The translations under genes and the position numbers were made by a program. The notes beneath the pieces are model-generated. The model ran no database searches. It was not told the origin of the DNA and was given only the letters and a program-made list of their open reading frames with translations. DNA of 64,000 bases from Deltaproteobacteria bacterium Ga0077550 (GTDB lineage Bacteria > Myxococcota_A > Polyangia > Nannocystales > Nannocystaceae): assembly GCA_001464385.1 (NCBI GenBank), contig LNFB01000146.1, positions 1-64,000 of the forward strand. The letters run 5' to 3'. This document shows, one piece after another, positions 60,078 to 64,000 of this stretch. Each line of letters starts with the position of its first letter. The stretch's first letter is position 1.

Positions 60078-61133
60078 ATGTCGGAACGCACCGCCCTTCG
60101 TTTGCCCGTCCTGCGCCTCCTCACCGTCCTCGGTCTGGTCGCCGCGGCGGGGTGCGCCGCCGAGGGCGGCGGCCGGGGCGGTCCGGGCCCGTCGAGCAGC
60201 GGTGGCAAGGGCGACAACCTCGGCGAGTCCGACACCGACGCGACCGACGGCGGGGGCGACGGCCTCGACTCGGATCACCGCGCGGCGGTCCTCGAATGCG
60301 AGGCGATCGCCGATCACATCCGCGAGCACGTGAACGCGGCGCGGGTCGACGCGATCGTCGACCTCGAGCGCGATCGCAACGACTGCCTCACCAGCGCGAA
60401 CGACGGGGCCCTCGGCTCGATCGAGGCGATCCTCCAAGCGGCGGGCGATCCGTACGCGGGGCAGGGGCTGCCGGCGTGGAAGGCCCACCGCACCGCGGCG
60501 ATCGCCGCGTGCAACGCCCTGGTCGAGGCGCACCCCGACGCGGGTGGCGAGGCCCTCGCGGGCGTCGCAGCGACGTGCATCGGCGACGTCGAGGCGCAGT
60601 TCGCCGCCGTCCTCGACGCCCACGCGGACTTCGGCGTCGCCCCCTTCTCGATCCCCGGGGCCCGCGATCGCTACCCCACGTGCTACGCCGCGTTCGACGA
60701 CGAGACCGCGAACGCCCCGGGCGTCGATGCGGTGGCCGAAGCCGCTGCAGCGAGCGACAGCCTCGCGGCGTGCATCCGCGACGTCCACGACGGCCTCGTG
60801 GGCGAGCTCGCCACGCGCGTCGCGGCGACGTTCCCGGGCCGCGACGCGGCGACGATCGAGCAGGAGATCCGCGACGCGGTCGTGGGACTCGCGGAGGCGC
60901 GCGCGCGGGTCTGCGAGGTCGCCGTGCACGCCGGTCCCGGCCGCGCGTCCGGTGGGTTCCTCGCCAGCATCGCCGACTGCGGCGTGGATGTGGCGATCCA
61001 GGCCGGCGACGCGCTCGACCTCGCAGCGCCTGGGCTGTTGCCCGGGGCGCCCGAGGTCGGTGAGACCGACGGCGGCGTCGGCACGGACGATGGCGGCTCC
61101 GAGAGCGGCGGATCCGGCGACACGACCGGTTGA
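60078..61133 (+). CDS. Lipoprotein of unknown function
   Basis: 351 residues from ATG 60078, chosen because the preceding 13 codons are not signal-like; lipobox VAAAGC. A Gly/Ser/Asp linker leads to an Ala-rich helical domain with about eight cysteines (ECEAIAD, NDCLTSA, AACNALV, ATCIGD, TCYAAF, AACIRDV, RVCEVA, ADCGVD), probably in disulfides. C-terminus is a Gly/Asp/Ser tail. Not recognised by family. Confidence 0.65.
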   Translation: MSERTALRLPVLRLLTVLGLVAAAGCAAEGGGRGGPGPSSSGGKGDNLGESDTDATDGGGDGLDSDHRAAVLECEAIADHIREHVNAARVDAIVDLERDRNDCLTSANDGALGSIEAILQAAGDPYAGQGLPAWKAHRTAAIAACNALVEAHPDAGGEALAGVAATCIGDVEAQFAAVLDAHADFGVAPFSIPGARDRYPTCYAAFDDETANAPGVDAVAEAAAASDSLAACIRDVHDGLVGELATRVAATFPGRDAATIEQEIRDAVVGLAEARARVCEVAVHAGPGRASGGFLASIADCGVDVAIQAGDALDLAAPGLLPGAPEVGETDGGVGTDDGGSESGGSGDTTG

Positions 61134-61152
61134 GGTCGCGTCGCCCGCGTCA

Positions 61153-61515
61153 CTAGTCGGCGAGCAGCGCCTTCAGCTCGGTGAGCGCGAGATCCTTCTC
61201 GACCACCTTGGTCTTCTGGATCGCGCTGCGCAGCACCGTCTCCCACTGCTTCTCGGGGAGGTCGGCCTTCATCGTCAGGAGCAGCTCGAACACGTCGTCG
61301 TCGTCGCGCGTGTTGTAGATCTGCTGGTCGTCGTACTGCAGGAGCGCGAGCAGGTTGCGGACGTACTCGCTGACGGTCAGCCCACCGACCGGAGCCGCCG
61401 GGGCCGCCGCGCCCGCCTCAGCGGGGGCGTCGCCGGTCTTGCGCTCGGGGGTCTTCGCGTGTTTCTCGCGCCGCTTCAGCTCGCGCTCGATGCGTTCCTG
61501 ATCCGTGCGTTTCAT
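61153..61515 (-). CDS. Conserved hypothetical protein, helical
   Basis: 120 residues from ATG 61515. Basic N-terminus (MKRTDQERIERELKRREKHA), Ala-rich linker, then a helical domain (LTVSEYVRNLLALLQYDDQQI, EKQWETVLRSAIQKTK). No membrane segment or signal. Not recognised. It lies downstream of the 61735 gene on the same strand with a palindrome in between. Confidence 0.6.
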   Translation of the reverse strand: MKRTDQERIERELKRREKHAKTPERKTGDAPAEAGAAAPAAPVGGLTVSEYVRNLLALLQYDDQQIYNTRDDDDVFELLLTMKADLPEKQWETVLRSAIQKTKVVEKDLALTELKALLAD

Positions 61516-61648
61516 GGACGTCTCCGGCGGTGGTCGGCCGACGAACACCGTTGCCCCCGAGGGGACACCGTTCGTCGAGAGCCTCCGCGCGGCCGGGTGG
61601 TAGCACGAACGCGGGGGCGAACCCAACCCCCGGCAGTCGGACGTCGCG

Positions 61649-61691
61649 AAAAAATCACTCGAACGCCCGCGTGCGGGGCCGTGCACGGCCC
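61649..61691 (-). terminator. GC palindrome followed by a T6 run, minus strand
   Basis: GGGCCGTGCACGGCCC (61676-61691) is a perfect 16-bp palindrome, 44 nt after the minus-strand gene ending at 61735; a run of six Ts (a6 on plus at about 61649) follows 20 nt further along that strand. The gap is longer than in textbook terminators. Confidence 0.4.
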
Positions 61692-61734
61692 GCGCTGGTA
61701 CCGCGGGGCTCGGGCGTGAGCGGAGTCGCGCCGG

Positions 61735-63105
61735 TCACTCGTCGGCGTAGACGGTGAAGTTCAGATAGGTCCGCATCTCGTCGGGCGTGAGCTCGATGCC
61801 CTCGTTGGTGAAGACCAGCGAGCTGTCCTCGATGTCGAGCGCGGAGAAGTTGAGCGCGTCGGCGAGCTGCGCGGCCAGATCGGCGCGGAAGGTCTCGATG
61901 AGGTCCTGGTTGTCGTCGACGAGCTGCTTCTCCTCGAGGGCGGCGGCGCCGCTGCCCTCGCCGGCGACGAGCACCGCGGCGCCGGGGGTGACGTCGATCG
62001 AGCCATCGTTGGGATCGACCCCGAGCGTCAACGGCATCACCGCCTCGGCGTAGCCACAGTAACCCTCGCCCACGCGCCACACGCGGAAGGTCGAGTCGAG
62101 GGACTCGTTGCCCGCGGCGTTGGCGTCGATCTGCTCGAGCGTCACGCCGTAGATCCCGTGGGGATCGGGGTTGCCGTTCTCGTCGTAGATGCGGGCGATG
62201 TTGCCCTCGGCCAGCATCTGGTGGGCCATCGGCAGCAGCAGTCCGGGGTCCATCGACACCGCCATCGTCGAGCCCTCGGGCAGCGCGCCGGCGAGGTCGA
62301 GGCCCACGCCCTTGCCCAGGGGGAGGTTCGTGTGCATCGCGAGCACGAGCTTGTCGGCCTCGGCGTCGACGACGAGCTTGCGGACGAGGAGGTTCACCGC
62401 GCCGTCGCCAACCTGCCAGCTGCCGACCTCGAGCAGGAGCAGCTCGTCGTAGTTCGCCGCGATCTCCTCGGCGAGCAGGAGCTTGAGCGCGCCGGCGAGC
62501 ATCGTGTGCGTCTCGGAGTCGAAGCCGAACACCTGCAGGTACCAGTCGCCGATCGTGGCCGCGCCGTAGTCCGCGATGAGGCGCGACTTGCCGGCGGCCG
62601 CGTCGACGTCGAGCCGCAGGGGGACGTAGAGATCGACGAAGCCGGCCCCCGACGAGAGATCCATGTCGGGCGACGACAGTTGCACGCCGAAGTCGAGGTG
62701 GAACACCACGCAGTTGGGGCAGCCGGGGACCTTGGTCAGCGCGATCGTCGGCAGCGACGTCGGCTCGAACGCGGCGTCGGCCGGGCCCTGCGGCAGCACG
62801 CCGAACGGTACGGTGCCCGAGAACGGGACGTCCTCGTCGATGATGCTCGCGAGGAGCTTGTTCACGCCCGCGCCGGTGAGCTGCATCGCGACCGGGTAGG
62901 GGCCCGCCTCGGGGACCTCGGCGGCCAGCGGCAGCTCCTCGTCGCTGGCGCGGTCGTCGAACTTGCCGCGCTGGTTCTCGCAATCGAACGAGATGTCCTT
63001 GCCGCGACAGCCCGACCCGAGCAGCAGCGTGCCCGCCGCGAGGGTGAGCACGGGCGCGAGCGAGCGGAGGGTCGGCAACGACGAAGCAGTGCGGACGCGC
63101 GTCAC
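61735..63105 (-). CDS. Lipoprotein of unknown function
   Basis: 456 residues from GTG 63105; a TTG at 63141 gives 12 more codons that do not look like a signal. Lipobox LLLGSGC. The mature protein is mostly beta with repeated internal motifs (DLDVDAAAGKSRL, LDLAGALPEGST, ALPLTLGVDPNDGS) and an acidic C-terminus (ELTPDEMRTYLNFTVYADE). No family assigned. Lipid-anchored, probably at the outer membrane. Confidence 0.65.
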   Translation of the reverse strand: MTRVRTASSLPTLRSLAPVLTLAAGTLLLGSGCRGKDISFDCENQRGKFDDRASDEELPLAAEVPEAGPYPVAMQLTGAGVNKLLASIIDEDVPFSGTVPFGVLPQGPADAAFEPTSLPTIALTKVPGCPNCVVFHLDFGVQLSSPDMDLSSGAGFVDLYVPLRLDVDAAAGKSRLIADYGAATIGDWYLQVFGFDSETHTMLAGALKLLLAEEIAANYDELLLLEVGSWQVGDGAVNLLVRKLVVDAEADKLVLAMHTNLPLGKGVGLDLAGALPEGSTMAVSMDPGLLLPMAHQMLAEGNIARIYDENGNPDPHGIYGVTLEQIDANAAGNESLDSTFRVWRVGEGYCGYAEAVMPLTLGVDPNDGSIDVTPGAAVLVAGEGSGAAALEEKQLVDDNQDLIETFRADLAAQLADALNFSALDIEDSSLVFTNEGIELTPDEMRTYLNFTVYADE

Positions 63106-63242
63106 CGGGGTAGTTTGGACCGGCGCCGCCGCAAATGACAAGCGAGGTCGCCCGGCGAGGGCGCCGCCTCTCGCTCCATCCCTCGGTACGCCTGACCCCG
63201 CGGGGTGGCCACCCGTGCGAGCCCCGTGGTAGCGTTCGGTCG

Positions 63243-63887
63243 ATGACCTATCGCTGCGCCAGCTGGGGCCTCGTCGCGCTGCTCGCCGCGGCCCCCGCGT
63301 GCTTCGACTCGGACGAGACGTTCAAGGCCGCGGCGACCACGACGACGGGCGATCCGACGACGACCACCGCGGACCCAACGACGACGACCGACCCGACGAC
63401 GTCGACCACGACGACCACGGGCCTCGACTCGACCTGCCGCGACGCCGTCGACTGCATCTTCGATTGTGCCGCCGCCGAGCAGGTGAAGGTCATGATCGAC
63501 CCCGACTACGAGCCCGATTTCTCGTGCTTCCTCGACCAGTGCGTCGAGATGCTCCCCGTCGGTGAGGTCTACAAGCTGCTCAAGCTCGGCAACTGCGCCT
63601 CGGAGCAGTGCGGGGCGATGGGGAAGTGCGACGACGGCATGGGCGAGAGCACGGGCGGCTCGAGCAGCGAGGGTGGCTCGAGCAGCGAGGGCAGCTCGAG
63701 CAGCGAGGGCGGCTCGAGCAGCGGCGGCAGCAGCAGCAGCGATGGTGGCAGCAGCAGCGAGAGCGGGACGCCTCCGCCCCCACCGCCCGACGACGGTCTC
63801 CTCGACCCGTGCATCGAGTGCATCTTCACCCTGATGCTCGACGAGGATTTCCGCGGCTGCCTCGAGTACTCGCTCGTCTGTGAGTGA
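63243..63887 (+). CDS. Low-complexity lipoprotein with cysteines
   Basis: 214 residues from ATG 63243; signal ends LLAAAPACFDSD. A Thr/Pro/Asp linker leads to a cysteine-containing segment (CRDAVDCIFDCAA, FSCFLDQCVEM, NCASEQC), then a Ser/Gly/Glu-rich stretch encoded by an 18-bp repeat, and a short tail CIECIFTLML. It may be a surface fibre-like lipoprotein; function unknown. Confidence 0.7.
   Translation: MTYRCASWGLVALLAAAPACFDSDETFKAAATTTTGDPTTTTADPTTTTDPTTSTTTTTGLDSTCRDAVDCIFDCAAAEQVKVMIDPDYEPDFSCFLDQCVEMLPVGEVYKLLKLGNCASEQCGAMGKCDDGMGESTGGSSSEGGSSSEGSSSSEGGSSSGGSSSSDGGSSSESGTPPPPPPDDGLLDPCIECIFTLMLDEDFRGCLEYSLVCE
63657..63728 (+). repeat. 18-bp tandem repeat, four units
   Basis: Four units based on ggctcgagcagcgagggc at 63657-63674, 63675-63692, 63693-63710 and 63711-63728. 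They encode the Gly-Ser-Ser-Ser-Glu-Gly pattern of the last lipoprotein. Likely slippage-expanded. Confidence 0.9.
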
Positions 63888-64000
63888 GCCCTCCGGCCTG
63901 GGCTCGAGGGGTCCGCTGCGCCGCCTGGGCGGGGCGCACCGCCACGGCCTTGCCGCAGGCCGCTCCCGGGATCGCGCGTGGTTCGTGGTGACCCCCGCCA
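63888..64000. other. Window edge, no gene seen
   Basis: Nothing credible in 113 nt after the last stop codon; a gene may enter from the right. Confidence 0.4.

Noticed and set aside
1..64000. CRISPR array, insertion sequence, prophage or rRNA genes
   Set aside because: No regularly spaced direct repeats with spacers, no transposase or integrase frame and no rRNA-like sequence were seen. Tandem repeats present are all inside coding linkers.

Overview
The window is about 70% GC, densely coded on both strands, and looks like the chromosome of a myxobacterium (Myxococcota), most likely of the Nannocystis/Enhygromyxa group. Evidence: about eighteen predicted lipoproteins whose lipobox cysteine is often followed by long Ser/Thr/Gly/Asp linkers; a MYXO-CTERM sorting tail (gene at 6155); a TIGR04552-type gene, a family I associate with myxobacteria (30959-32085); a single-domain Ser/Thr kinase; and a LexA with an unusual upstream operator. 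No phage, transposon, CRISPR array or rRNA was found. This is ordinary chromosome with a few unusual proteins.

Layout. 1-12.8 kb: the end of a 4-hydroxybenzoyl-CoA-reductase-like FAD subunit, an XRE-cupin regulator, an endonuclease I homologue with altered active-site residues, a phosphate-selective-type porin, a PI-PLC-like lipoprotein, a MYXO-CTERM metalloprotease-like protein, a diheme cytochrome lipoprotein, and a complete three-subunit molybdenum hydroxylase (9107-12751). 12.8-25.4 kb: envelope proteins, a zinc-finger plus histone-fold protein (14380), a VanX-like dipeptidase, a copper-monooxygenase-like lipoprotein, a VWA lipoprotein, and a TonB-dependent receptor carrying its own TonB-type domain. 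25.4-36.2 kb: Ser/Thr kinase, tRNA-Ala(GGC), a tolQ-tolR / ftsB-like / diguanylate cyclase run, a frameshifted TIGR04552 gene, lexA, and a large TonB-family protein. 36.2-44.2 kb: FG-GAP lipoprotein, neutral ceramidase, a hicBA remnant, an isolated tRNA-Ile/tRNA-Ala pair, a lipoprotein PPIase, an SDR and a Uma2 nuclease. 44.2-52.3 kb: a Rieske oxygenase, aldehyde dehydrogenase and GMC oxidoreductase operon with a divergent TetR gene; an Mpo1-like protein, a second TetR, a K+ channel and a TylF-type methyltransferase. 52.3-64 kb: a Tat-exported phospholipase C-like lipoprotein, the glyoxylate-shunt pair aceB-aceA with a divergent RamB-type regulator, an OmpA-like lipoprotein, and several lipoproteins of unknown function.

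How the genes fit together. The glyoxylate cassette (aceB, aceA, RamB-like) fits growth on acetate or fatty acids. The Rieske/ALDH/GMC operon has the enzymes needed to take a methyl group to alcohol, aldehyde and acid. TolQ/TolR, the TonB-family protein, the self-fused receptor, the OmpA-like protein and a lipoprotein with a TolR-like domain form an envelope-energisation theme, although they are not one operon. The most unusual protein is the zinc-finger/histone-fold fusion at 14380-14964. No defence or secondary-metabolite cluster is evident. Start codons were chosen from signal peptides, overlaps and visible Shine-Dalgarno sequences, and several are GTG or TTG.
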